From Spongilla lacustris (Eukaryota; Porifera; Demospongiae; Spongillida; Spongillidae): a stretch of 64,000 nt of DNA. Every line of letters starts with the position of its first letter. Within the stretch, counting starts at the first letter, position 1. Positions 21,750-31,507 of the stretch are shown in pieces. The notes beneath the pieces were generated by a model. That model was given only the letters and a program-made list of their open reading frames with translations, was not told the DNA's origin and did not search any database. The translations under genes were made by a program, and so were the position numbers. The stretch spans positions 3,513,147-3,577,146 of the forward strand of contig OX442429.1 in NCBI GenBank assembly GCA_949361645.1, read 5' to 3'.

Positions 21750-22700
21750 TCATCATCGCCTATGGTTTTAAACCATTGTAGTTGCACTGCAGTTGACACA
21801 TCTGATCAGGCCTGGCAGCAGGCAGAGCTCAGTTTGAGTAGAGGTGGCCTTGGTTTACATTATATTTCCTGTAACTCACCAGCAGCATATATTGCATCCC
21901 TTAGCTCTTCTGGCTTTAGTACATCCTTTCTACAACACCTTAAACAAGCAGTAGATACACTTGTTCCAACTTCTGATGCAGTCTGTGTAGAGGATGTGTT
22001 GATATCACCCTTCCACCAAAAGATGCTGTCCACAAAAGTGGACAATCACCTTTTCAATCTGCTCTTAGAGAAATCCTCCATCGCAGATAAAGTTCGCCTG
22101 CTTTCAGTCTCTTCCCCACATGCTGCCTCATGGATCTCAGTTATACGCTCTGAGGGGCATGGCCTCCATCTGCCAGAATTTCACGTAACCATCAAGTGGT
22201 GGCTGGGCCTTTACACCTCTAGCGGTGCTATGTGTGCCCTGTTGTGCTCGATCCCCTTGGCCATCACGCTCTCACCTGCAAGCGGGGTGGTGATGTTGTC
22301 TCCCGTCACAATAAGCTCCGAGACAACATAGCAGAGGCCTGTCACATGGCCCACTTGAGTGTTAAAGTGGAGGCAGGAAGCAAACTCACCCTTGACCATA
22401 TCCACTCCCGCCCAGCTAACATCCTGGTACCCAACTGGTCTGTGGGTAAGCCAGCGGCCTTTGACCTATCTGTGACTTCACCGCTCAATGTAAATATTCG
22501 GTTGGAAGCAGGAGTCACAGCTGGTGCAGCTGCCAGAGCTACTGAGCTGAGGAAGCATGAGGAAAATGATGGAAAGTGCAGGGATCTTGAATGGGTCTGT
22601 CGTCCCATGGTTGTTGAAGCTTATGGTTATGGTGCAAGGGGTGTTGTCTCCTATCGATGCATTAATGTTTTGGGCATATTTAAGTCAGTCAGAGCTCAGG
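21750..22700 (+). pseudogene. LINE C-terminal region
   Basis: SDQAWQQAELSLSRGGLGLH, then AAYIASLSSSGFSTSFLQHL and IADKVRLLSVSSPHAASWIS run in one frame to about 22230. After a one-base shift come CPVVLDPLGHHALTCKRGGD, VVSRHNKLRDNIAEACHMAH, GKPAAFDLSVTSPLNV and AGAAARATELRKHEENDGKC. This continues the RT at 18.1-18.9 kb once the 2.65-kb insertion is ignored. The C..H...C region around DPLGHHALTC is typical of LINE C-terminal zinc-knuckle-like segments. Confidence 0.75.
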
Positions 22701-23077
22701 ATATGTGCAACCAATTTGACCGAGGTTATGAAAAAGAAATGGAAATTTTATTTAGTTGTATCTATAAAACTGTACACTATACATGTACATGTAGGGTTTA
22801 CAAAATATACAGCAATTTGGCATACACCTATAGGGAGTACAGACAATGGTGGCAAAAATATATATGGAATTACTCAGCAGCTGATTACACTTTATTATTT
22901 TTAATATGAGTTCCTAGCGTTTGTTGTATACAACTTATAAACCTTGTGTTTCAGTCACAATTTATATGTCTATTCTGGTTCAATATTGTTTTTTGTTTTA
23001 GTATTTAAAATGCAGTGATAGTAAAATGTTCTTTTCGATTTGCACAATATTTCATATTGCAACTTTCTTCCTTTTAG

Positions 23078-23356
23078 GAATTTTTGAACAACCTTATGAT
23101 GCAGCAATTTGAAGCACTCCACCCCCTATCAGCATTTCAGAGAAGAGAAATTGCTCTTCTAGTTCTTAGTGTTATGCAAAGTACTTTCACTTGTGATTCT
23201 CCTCAGACATCACCCTCAGTTTTTGTGTTTACTGACGCAGTATCTACTTCTTGTTTGCACTGCCTTGTGTTCAGTATGCTTGACTCATATTCAGCAAACA
23301 AGTCAGCTGCATTGGACATTACATTGAAATTTCCTAAGGGACATGTTCAATTGCAG
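23078..23356 (+). CDS. THADA: THADA exon 4
   Basis: A 279-base exon (93 codons, phase 0/0) between CTTTTAG and GTATGG. It begins EFLNNLMMQQFEALHPLSAF and contains SCLHCLVFSMLDSYSANKSA, ALDITLKFPKGHVQLQ. Both correspond to conserved THADA stretches ('f...sLFeaLfPgSsy..r..aL.iL' and 'll.cf.stfeevK..A.dLL.klP'). It continues directly from exon 3 in the protein despite the 20.4-kb intron. No stops. Confidence 0.9.
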
Positions 23357-23418
23357 GTATGGTAAATATAAATATTTAGAAGAGGATGTATTTATGACGT
23401 ATTGCATTGAAATTACAG

Positions 23419-23557
23419 AATGAATTTTTTAGAATGATTGTTGAAAGATTCTTTGAGTTAGTGAGAAGTCCAAAGGCAACTGATTGCTCTTCTGCTGCGC
23501 ATTTGTTGAGTTTTTTGATTTATCACGATGGAAGCCATTTCAATTGTCTGCTTCTAG
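23419..23557 (+). CDS. THADA: THADA exon 5
   Basis: A 139-base exon after a 62-base intron (23357-23418, ending TTACAG), ending in phase 1 at GTATGT. It reads NEFFRMIVERFFELVRSPKA then TDCSSAAHLLSFLIYHDG, matching the THADA 'l...a..l..s.k..dc.tas.LL.fLi' segment. The next exon starts with two bases that complete the split codon, which supports both boundaries. Confidence 0.9.
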
Positions 23558-24645
23558 GTATGTGTGAATTATAAGGTGTGAGCACAGTAACATTTATAAA
23601 CTGAAGTTTATTTATTATGGATTGTATGCAGCACTTGGTGAAATGTACACCAAAGAGACACGTAAAGGGCACTTGTAAAACATGTACTTATGTCCCTAAT
23701 TATGAATAGTTCATAAATGAATGTGAGCAGTTGTACAGTATTAATCATCGATCTAAAGACGATATCCAAGGAGAACATGATAATTCACTGATTTCAGCTC
23801 TATAATGATTATTTATTTCAGGTTTATTACAATCTAATGGCGTCATCAAATGCAGACACTAGCGTGACCAACCTGAAGTGCCCTGTATCTGAGGTGTCCA
23901 TATCTAATTTACATTTACATTTCTCTGTACTTAGAATGCGTGCATGTATACTCTACATGATATGTTGAACCCTTAGCTTATCCACTGTGCACGTACAGTA
24001 GAGCTACATTATAGCATACATGTACATATGAAACAACTGAGCCCTTGATTAAACGAGTAACGAGAAACATGTGTGATAAAGTATCCTTGAATATTAGTGT
24101 ATAAGACACCGCAAGCAGTTGTATTGAACTGCGTACGGTAGTGATGTATCCTAATAATTGAAATCACTCCTGCACCATCACAATCACCCATACGATAAAG
24201 CATAAAAGCAACTTTGTCAATATATTATACCAATAGCATACAAATAGAATATAATATTTTTTTTGCAATTCGATTCATAAAACGTGGAGCTTATGTTGAA
24301 TTTGTGTGGCATTATAGCTCTTAGTCCCAGCAGACCTTAGAAATATTACCATTCATAACCGATCTCCATAACGTTAGGGGCTTGTAGCTGAAATTGTTAC
24401 CAGAGATGGACGGACACCCAGGTGTTGTACATGCAAATACATTTCAGTGCGAGACTTCATTCATGACATTTGTATGGCCAAATGGCCACTCTATTCTGAT
24501 ATTGGGTGGCCCTTTGGTCGGTCACTTTTGTATAGTGAACAGTTGTACATTTTTACTCTGGTTTAAACTGCATGTAATCAAAATCACCATTGTGATACAA
24601 TATTGATTATACATATAAGTACAGTGCATGTAAGTGATGCAACCT

Positions 24646-25308
24646 TGTCACGGACCTAGGTCTTCTCTGACAAGCTTTGCAAGGCTTGCGCACCGAAAAT
24701 AGCCGAAGTTAGTCAATAGCTTAATACGTGACAACAGGGTCAATCCATATGAAGATCACTTAAAATTGGACGCATAGCTTTAGATTTTGTTGCAACTTCT
24801 CATATTTTTCAGTCCTCATATGAAAGTAACTTTGGTGAAAAAAAAAGTTTAATGGTTTACGAAATACATCATCATGAATAATTAATGATCTCCACATTTT
24901 TGCTCCTTTGCTGAGCCATTTCTTTGCTCTCACAGATCTTGCAGGGTTATATTTGGTATCAATGGCTCAGCAAAGGGGCAAAAATGTGGAGAATCATTAA
25001 TTATTCATGACAATGTATTTCGTAAACCATTAAAGTTTTTTTTTCACCAAAGTTACTTTCATATGAGGACTGAAAAATATGAGAAGTTGCAACAAAATCT
25101 AAAGCTATGCGTCCAATTTTAAGTGATCTTCATATGGATTGACCCAACAGGCATCCAGGCATAGCATAGCATAGCATAGCCTTTAAATACTACTACAAAC
25201 ATGAAATCAGTAGCACCAGGCCTAACTAGGGTTCTATTACAGACAATAGTGTTATGGGCTAGCTGTACAAGCCAAGTTCACTCTCACAGATGTAGTATCT
25301 AATAAACA
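24646..25308 (-). repeat. 3' LTR of the reverse-strand gypsy element, interrupted by MITE E
   Basis: On the + strand it runs TGTCACGGACC...TCTAATAAACA; without the insertion it is about 250 bases. The partner is 31241-31480. Matching blocks include GGCTTGCGCACCGAAAATAG, CAGTAGCACCAGGCCTAACT and GCCAAGTTCACTCTCAC. A short GCATA repeat (about 25159-25180) is longer here than in the other LTR. Confidence 0.85.
24738..25144. mobile_element. Foldback MITE E inside the LTR, with 6-base target duplication
   Basis: A 407-base hairpin element with arms of about 170 bases and tips GGTCAATCCATATGAAG / CTTCATATGGATTGACC. It is flanked by CAACAG on both sides (24732-24737 and 25145-25150). The partner LTR has a single CAACAG (31321-31326) at the same place, so the boundaries and target duplication are exact. 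No protein is encoded; the superfamily is not assigned. Confidence 0.9.
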
Positions 25309-25339
25309 CGTCCGATTTCTCGAGCTCCTCTGAGTTCAC

Positions 25340-25592
25340 AATCCCTCACATCCCTCCCTCTCTTCTCCTGCAGCAATGCCACTTGCTGTGTCTTCAGGCC
25401 ATGTCAACCTAGACAGAGCATCAGCATTTCTGTTAGAAGCTCCCATTCTGTGAGTAACTGTAACTGAAAAATCATATGGCTGCAACGAAAGGCTCCAGCG
25501 AGTAAGGCAAGATTTGTGGTCTTTTTATCCATCCACACTTGTGATCTGTGGTCCGGTTTGAACGATGAAATGGCACCCTAGAAGGTAGGTCC
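25340..25592 (-). pseudogene. Gypsy RNase H, C-terminal piece
   Basis: The reverse strand reads an RNase H connection ending with TRWSLSLQPYDF, then RMGASNRNADALSRL, the usual 'N.nADaLSR' signature that closes gypsy RNase H domains. One in-frame stop lies near 25528. It is the other half of the domain at 28.2-28.4 kb; the two halves are separated by the piggyBac element. The 3' LTR follows closely, so RNase H is the last domain of this element. Confidence 0.85.
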
Positions 25593-25596
25593 TTAA

Positions 25597-28206
25597 CCAA
25601 TAAGCGCCGGTAAAATTGCTAAGTAAACCTAGCGTTTTTGTGCTAGGTGGCCGCTAGGTTACCATAGCGATAACCGCTTGGTTTACTTAGCATCCGCTAG
25701 GTTAACCGAGCAATCTGCATAAAGCATGTGACGTTCCAAACATCGTTTTGATCCGTTTGTTATTGTATTTTACACACTTTATAAATGCTATTTGCATTGT
25801 ACTACCCTCTCTAACTGTTTTCATGAGTAAAACTACGTTTTCACTTCATTTCAAAGCAGATTACAGGCAATGAAACGGTACTACTGAGTTACGTGCATCA
25901 TACATATACCCTATGGACTGCTCCACATTGACTTTTGGTGAATAGGGATGTACACCCTTCCAGATTTGGGACCACACAATCCAAAGATGTTACCATCATT
26001 CTCATCTGAGCACTGAGAGCTGCAGTAGTTGGCATTTGGTGCTGGCTTGGGACATACTTTACATCTCACAGCAGTGCCATGTTTGGACATCTTCTGTTTC
26101 TTCTGCATTGTCAGCCTATCTTGAACCCGCCTTGTCTCAAAGTACTTTGTGATTGGCATAGCCTCATGCTCTATTTGCTGCACATCATTCTGGTACACAG
26201 TATCCTCTTCGTCATCCTGCCTCCTGCGTTTCCTTAATTCCATGATGTGCTTTGTAGCAGCAGGTGCACCAGGTATTGTGTTAGTAAGACAAGCGATCAC
26301 TAGATTCTCTGTAAAAACAGAGTGAGGAGGCTGCTTTGTGTGCACATTAAATGAACAGAAAACGTTGAATGCATCTACCTCGATTATGCCCAGTATAGTG
26401 CAAAATGTACGAAATCACCAATCTTTGGTTTGCACTGAATGCTCGAGTCCAAGGCCATCTTGTCGAAGATGGTTGTGTACATCGATTGCACATGCTGCAG
26501 GGAAATATGACTTGATCATCTGTGTCCTAGGTACCGTTCACATAATGGTCTCAGATTCCCCTGACACTGGATTCAACCTCCAACGCTTCTTGATGTGGTC
26601 GTCAACAATAAGTGTATGATTCCATGTGCTCACAATAATCTTCTTTGGAGTACCTTCACTTCCAGGCTCATTCCACACATGACCATATATGAACTTGGTG
26701 GCACTTCCAATCGTTTTAGTAGTGCAAATGGTAACTGTATCTCCGCGCTGTGCACCGGCCTGTAATGCAATATCTTGGCAATATTTCTTTGGAAATTCCA
26801 TATGGGCTGTTTTCAAAAGACCAGAAAAGTAGAGCCCATACTCAAACAAAGCAGTACAGCAAGCAACGGAGGCAAAAGCACTATCTCCATGTATGACACG
26901 ACCAGAACCATGTAGCATTTCTGTTAGTCGGAGAATAAGGGCAACTGACTTAGGGTACCTATCACAGTAGGCCTTCTTTGCCATTATATCAGCTGCCTCC
27001 TGAATTTCTAAATGCAAAATTATTCCAGTCTCAGCATCTGCTAGGTTCTTATACTCAATTCCGATGCCTTGTGGTTTTCTTGCAATTTTGCGTAGAGATG
27101 GAATGCCTTCAGGGGTATTTTCAAAAAATGGCTTCCACATTCCCATAGATTCATCAACAATACACTCAGTCCCAGGTTGCACAACTTCTCTGCGCCTTTG
27201 GTTAAAAGCATGAATTAAAGAATGGGCCATGTACCATAGATTATCAGAGTGGTCAGGGGGCCACAACTTCAGATACCTCCTCCATGACAGGTACCGATCA
27301 CGAGCAAGATTGTGTCTACTTCCAAGATTGAATGGTGGACAATATCCATCATCTTTAGTTCCCCATAACTCTCGAATGTTGCACCCATATGCCAATGAAA
27401 TACCTAGTAACACACCAATACACTGACAATGTTCATACTCAGTGAAATGATCAATAGTGGATGGAAGAGATCCATTTGTACAAGCCAAACAGGAAGAAAA
27501 GTATGATACAGGAAATATAGCCAGGAAACTGTCATACTCTGATGCCACCCATCTGTTAGCAATATCCCTGGGGGCCACTTTATACGTGTTTCCATACGCA
27601 GCCATCCATCCTTAGCTCGTTGACATTGTGTTACACAACCTTAGAGTAGTGACCTCTTTTGACCATGGGCACACAGCGGATCCTGCTCTGTTACTCCCTG
27701 CCCGAGGGTTGAAATAGCTTCACTGACATCCAATTCATTAGATTCATCCTCCAAGAGCGTTCTTTCACGCTGATGTTCATCGGATTCTTCTTCTCCCCTA
27801 TGCCTGTCTGGAAGGGCCCGCGATGTCAAGAGAAGTAACGGGAGGCGTTACGACTTGCTGCTGTGATAGCTTCTTCCAAAACGCGACACTGTGATCAGAC
27901 ACACAAGTCTCGCTACCAATGGTTCACTTAACTCGCCTGCAATTTTTCTTAGGCTTTTCAACAACCACTCCTTCGATTCGAGCTTGTTTCCACGTTGTCC
28001 CAAACGTACGCATCAAAGTATCCTTCAAATGCAAATTCGCTCCACTGACCGAAACACGCGTTCCTATCTCGGGGAGGTCAACGCTAGCAGAAGGCTGACT
28101 CCTATGCGGTCCAAGACGAGAACCAGGTGTACCATTAGAAACCATTTTGGACACTTCAATTGTTCTCCAACTTGTGACAAATAACCTAGCATCCGGCGGA
28201 TATTGG
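25597..28206 (-). mobile_element. piggyBac transposon inserted in the gypsy RNase H domain
   Basis: A 2,610-base element flanked by TTAA at 25593-25596 and 28207-28210, with 14-base terminal repeats CCAATAAGCGCCGG and CCAATATCCGCCGG (12 of 14 matching). It carries one reverse-strand transposase gene. Without the element and one TTAA, the RNase H frame on each side is continuous, so the insertion is exactly defined. The transposase has several stops, so the element is dead. Confidence 0.92.
25911..28172 (-). pseudogene. piggyBac-like transposase (DDE_Tnp_1_7), broken by stops
   Basis: The largest intact part is 27605-26538 (355 codons), with ELWGTKDDGYCPPF, LINE-unrelated piggyBac blocks SLIHAFNQRRREVVQPGTEC, IVDESMGMW (first catalytic D), IARKPQGIGIEYKNLADAET and RVIHGDSAFASVACCTALFE (second D). 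Further downstream in the same frame are MIKSYFPAACAIDVHNHLRQ and a C-terminal cysteine-rich piece CKVCPKPAPNANYCSSQCSD. Upstream, also in frame, is an N-terminal piece with TWKQARIEGVVVEKPKKNCR. Stops at about 26540, 26396 and 27926 are all TGA, and an acidic stretch at 27640-27830 is in a shifted frame. Length and domain order fit piggyBac transposases of this subfamily. Confidence 0.85.
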
Positions 28207-28210
28207 TTAA

Positions 28211-29363
28211 CGCCTCCATGCCCAGTTTGATGGCAAAACACTCCTTCTCGATGGTAGAATATCGCTCTTTGCACTGCAGCAGCTTTTTGCTGAAGTAGGC
28301 GAAAGGATTTTCTCCACCTGGTGCATTCCTTTGACTCAGCACAGCTCCAATTCTCCTATTGGATGCATTAGTTTGGAATACAAATTTTTTATTAAAATCG
28401 GGGCTGCTTAAAACAGGATAGCAACATGCTGCGTCTTCAGTTGGCGAAAGGCTGTCACATTCCGCAGTCCATTCCACTTGCTTGGGTGCCGACTTTCGGG
28501 TCAAATCCGTTAAGGGGGACGTTAAGGTGGCGTAGTTATGTACAAATCTTCTGTAATAACCAGTCAAACCCAAAAACGCACGGACTTGAGTCTTGGCCTT
28601 TGGTGTATCAAAGGATTCAACTGCCTGCACCTTAGACGGTTGGAGTTTCACAGCTACTACCCACAATATGACCCAGATAAGTGTACTTCGCCATTTCAAA
28701 CTGGCATTTATTAGGGTTTGCAGTGATCCTGGCCCCCAGTAACTTTTGCAGTATTGTACAAACATGACTTACGTGGTCACTCCAAGACGTACTGAATATA
28801 ATCAAGTCATCCAGGTAAGCTGCAGCGAAGTTTTCACATCCTTTCACGATCCTGTCCATTAGACGCTGAAAGGTAGCCGGTGTCCCCTGTAATCCAAACA
28901 GCATGACTGTAAATTCATACAATCCAAATGGCGTTGCAAATGCCGTGTTGTGACGTGCCTCCTTCGCGACTGGTACCTGTCAGTACCCTCGAGTGAGGTC
29001 TAGTGTAGAAATAAATCTTGCTTCTCCTAGTTTGTCAATGAGGTCATCAATGCGGGGCATTGGGTATGCGTCTGATTCGGAAACACTGTTCAGTCTTCGA
29101 TAATTCACGCACAGCCTCAACGACCCGTCCTTTTTCTTCACCAGGACGACAGGGGAACTCCATTCACTATTTGAAGGTGTGATTATCCCTCCTAGCATCA
29201 CCTGGATCTCCATTTCAACTTTTTCCCTATAAGCATGGGGGATGCGGTATGGAGGTAACCTTACAGACCTTGCCGACCCCGCTTCAATGTGATGTTCCAT
29301 CAAGTTTGTTTTCCCTGGTGAGTTACTCATCACTGCTGACAATTCGCAAAGCAAAGCATCCAA
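28211..29363 (-). pseudogene. Gypsy reverse transcriptase and RNase H N-terminal piece
   Basis: Reverse strand, in order: MEHHIEAGSARSVRLPPYRI and SSPVVLVKKKDGSLRLCVNY (fingers), LDLTRGY (motif A), FGLQGTPATFQRLMD with leucine before Q (motif B), AAYLDDLIIFS (YLDD, motif C), YTYLGHIVG, RAFLGLTGYYRRFVHNYATL, then RNase H FVFQTNASNRRIGAVLSQRN, in which the first catalytic aspartate of the usual QTDAS is asparagine. Frames change near 28970 and 28650. The RNase H domain stops at the TTAA where piggyBac entered. Confidence 0.9.
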
Positions 29364-29390
29364 CTAATCTCTTCATCCACATCCACTTTT

Positions 29391-30300
29391 TCAGACCAGT
29401 AACTGGTACAGACTGCACTGCTGTTGGAAAGGAGCTCCCGCAATGAATACCCTCTTCCTCTTCTGCCGATCGTGCATGTCAATTACATAGTTAACCTTTC
29501 CAACCTGTTTCACCACCTTATAGGGCCCCTGCCACTGTGCTGTCAGCGCACTTGATGACGTAGGTAACAAAACCAATACCATGGCACCTTTGTTGAGAGT
29601 CCTCACCCGCGCATTCTGGTCATACCAGCTCTTCTGTGAGGCTTGCACCTTCTCGAGGCTCTCTCGAACTATCGTTGTCATCTCCGCTATCTTCTCCCGG
29701 GTAGACATTATGTGTGACACCACATTTACAATGCTCTTTTCCTTAGCCACCCAGTATTCTTGCAGCACATCTAAAGGTCCTTGGACTTCCCTCCACGATA
29801 AGCGAAAAGCACATATGGAATCAACTTACCCAGGCTTCTCCCTCTGGTGTGGCAACCTTCCTTAGCATGGACTTCAGTGTCTGATTAAATTGCTCGACCA
29901 ACCCATCCGTCTGTGGATGGTATGGGCTGGTACGAATGGGATGAATGTGCAGCAGCCTGTGCACAGTTCGGCTAGTAGTTGGCTGGTAAAGTTGGACCCC
30001 TGATTGGTCAGAACTTCTCGGGGAATACCCACTCTAGTAAACATCTTTACCGGTTCTTCTGCCACTGCATCCGTGTCCACCACTCATATCGGCATTGCCT
30101 CTGGGTATCTTGTGGTGTAGTCACAGACTACCGATTACCTGAGCTACTCCTGGGCAACAAGCCCACAATGTCCATTGCGATTCGCTCCTCCACAATTGGT
30201 AGCGGTATTAGGGGTGCGTGCTGTGGCTTGACCCGGGAAGTCTTCTGGCAAGTTTCACAACTCTTACAGAAATCTGCTACGTCCTTGCACAGGGTCGGCC
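29391..30300 (-). pseudogene. Gypsy integrase, located upstream of RT
   Basis: Reverse strand: zinc-binding end FYWPTLCKDVADFCKSCETC, QKTSRVKPQHAPLIPLPIVE, catalytic-core traces IAMDIVGLLPRSSSG and FTRVGIPREVLTNQGSNFTS, then C-terminal WYDQNARVRTLNKGAMVLVL and QWQGPYKVVKQVGKVNYVID. The usual catalytic aspartate in 'TDQGSNFTS' reads TNQGSNF. RT follows immediately at 29363. Integrase before RT is unusual for Ty3/gypsy but is known from Gmr1-like elements. Confidence 0.85.
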
Positions 30301-30309
30301 AGTAGAATC

Positions 30310-31220
30310 TCTGTGTCTCCTTTCGGCCCGAAGTATATTTTCCCCTCTTGCTCGGTAACGTCGAAGGCAGCCCACTCCTTCTTTCTCTGTCTCGCTGACC
30401 TCTTGCCCATGGCTTCATACATGTACCTGTGCTTTCTCGTTGACTCTCCCTCTTTAGTTCCTGTTTTTGGGCCCGGACATAGTTGTCAGCCATATCAGCA
30501 GCCTCTGTTGACATTTTGGGTTTCCGTTCTGACACCCAAATTTTCAGGTCCGTTGGTAGCACATTTAACAGACCATCAGGTCCCGAACCTCCGCAACAGT
30601 TTTGCAGACTATTGTTCATTTCTGCAAAAGGTCATCTAACCTTACCGCAAGCTCACCCTGTTGGTATGTTTCATCAGAAATATCGTAGCGGCATAGGATG
30701 GCCTCCTTCAACAACTGATGTTCCAGCATCCTCTGCCCTCATGGCAGCATAGGCCTGCTGTGCCTTGCCTGTCAGTTGTGGAGCCAGCTTTACTGCCCAC
30801 CGGTTCTCCTTCACCTTCTATGCCCGCATTACTATCTCAAACGTAATCAGGTACGATTCAATGTTGTCCTGCACTGTCAATTTCACAACTTTAGCCTCAC
30901 CTTCTTTGGACCCTTGCGAAACATTTGTTCTTGTCTCCTCCACTTGCCGAGACTCTCCAACGAGCTTCGTGAGCATTTCCATTTGCTCGCGCATCAGAGC
31001 CTTCCCTTCTTCTGCCACTTGCTGTTGCCTCTGCCTCTCTTCTTCTAGATTTCCGATCCTCGAGCAGCATTTGCATCAACCCCTCTATACATTCTTCACT
31101 CATTTTCTCTGGTTGTACGCTCCCGCTTTCCTTGTAGCTACGTCCCGACCCACTGCACGAATAAATCTCACTCTCAGGTCTTGCTGTCTGGGTTTTGCCG
31201 ATCAACTGTCCCTGCAATAG
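30310..31220 (-). pseudogene. Gypsy gag with SCAN-like segment, degraded
   Basis: Reverse-strand pieces: an N-terminal charged coiled-coil-like stretch (LMQMLLEDRKSRRREAEATA; ALMREQMEMLTKLVGESRQV), a core VQDNIESYLITFEIVMRA, LAPQLTGKAQQAYAAM, and LLNVLPTDLKIWVSERKPKM with EAADMADNYVRAQKQ, which has the LP..l..WV.er.P sequence of SCAN-like gag segments. Several stops lie at about 30640-30800. No CCHC knuckle or protease is visible between gag and integrase, so a deletion is likely. Confidence 0.7.
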
Positions 31221-31240
31221 ATCCTGCCGCTGCCACCAAA
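31221..31240 (-). promoter_or_regulatory. Primer-binding-site region of the reverse gypsy element
   Basis: On the reverse strand the LTR end ..GTGACA is followed by TTTGGTGGCAGCGGCAGGAT. The TTTGGTGGCAGCGG core also follows the 5' LTR of LTR retrotransposon 1 at 9188. Confidence 0.65.
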
Positions 31241-31480
31241 TGTCACGGACCCAGGTCTTTTCTGATGAGCTTCGCAAGGCTTGCGCACCGAAAATAGCTG
31301 AAGTTATAGTCAGTACATGACAACAGGCATCCTGGCATAGCATAGCATAGCCTTTAAATACTACTATAAACATGAAATCAGTAGCACCAGGCCTAACTAG
31401 GGTTCGAATTACAGACAAAAGTGTTATGGGCTAGCTATACAAGCCAAGTTCACTCTCACGGATGTAGTATCTAACAAACA
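31241..31480 (-). repeat. 5' LTR of the reverse gypsy element
   Basis: 240 bases from TGTCACGGACC to TCTAACAAACA (+ strand reading), uninterrupted. It preserves the empty CAACAG site for MITE E (31321-31326). Confidence 0.85.
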
Positions 31481-31507
31481 CGTCAGATTTCCTGGGCTTT
31501 ATACCAT

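Larger units (their letters stand above)
17398..22740 (+). mobile_element. Non-LTR retrotransposon (LINE), interrupted
   Basis: An N-terminal coding region (17398-17871 and shifted pieces to 18090), reverse transcriptase (18110-18904), a connecting region to about 19090, and a C-terminal region from about 21760 to 22660. The 2.65 kb between about 19090 and 21760 holds two unrelated repeats, X1 and M2, so the LINE was split by later insertions. Fragments of the same family are at 7.9-8.6 and 45.6-46.6 kb on the reverse strand. Multiple frameshifts make it inactive. Confidence 0.8.
2665..23077 (+). other. THADA intron 3 (20.4 kb), transposon-filled
   Basis: Bounded by GTATGT at 2665 and CTTTTAG at 23072-23077. 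It contains, in order: a short tandem duplication, foldback F2, the nested cluster at 4.3-6.1 kb, a SWIM/YqaJ remnant, a LINE fragment, an LTR element, a THAP/DDE_Tnp_4 transposon and a LINE interrupted by two other repeats. Stretches with no recognisable content are about 2700-3370, 6150-6840, 8570-8930, 13160-13820 and 22740-23070. Confidence 0.75.
24646..31480 (-). mobile_element. Ty3/gypsy retrotransposon, Gmr1-like domain order, dead
   Basis: On the reverse strand: LTR (31480-31241), primer-site region, gag, integrase, RT, RNase H, LTR (25308-24646). The order gag-INT-RT-RH differs from ordinary gypsy (PR-RT-RH-INT) and matches the Gmr1-like group described in deuterostomes and other animals. 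It runs antisense to THADA and is broken by stops, a piggyBac element and MITE E. I could not find a matching target duplication outside the LTRs. Confidence 0.85.

Noticed and set aside
27924..27926. TGA read-through or selenocysteine in the piggyBac frame
   Set aside because: Other frameshifts show the gene is dead; no SECIS-like element is evident.
29581..31220. Plus-strand frames opposite gag and integrase
   Set aside because: They are shadows of the reverse-strand gypsy coding sequence and lack motifs.
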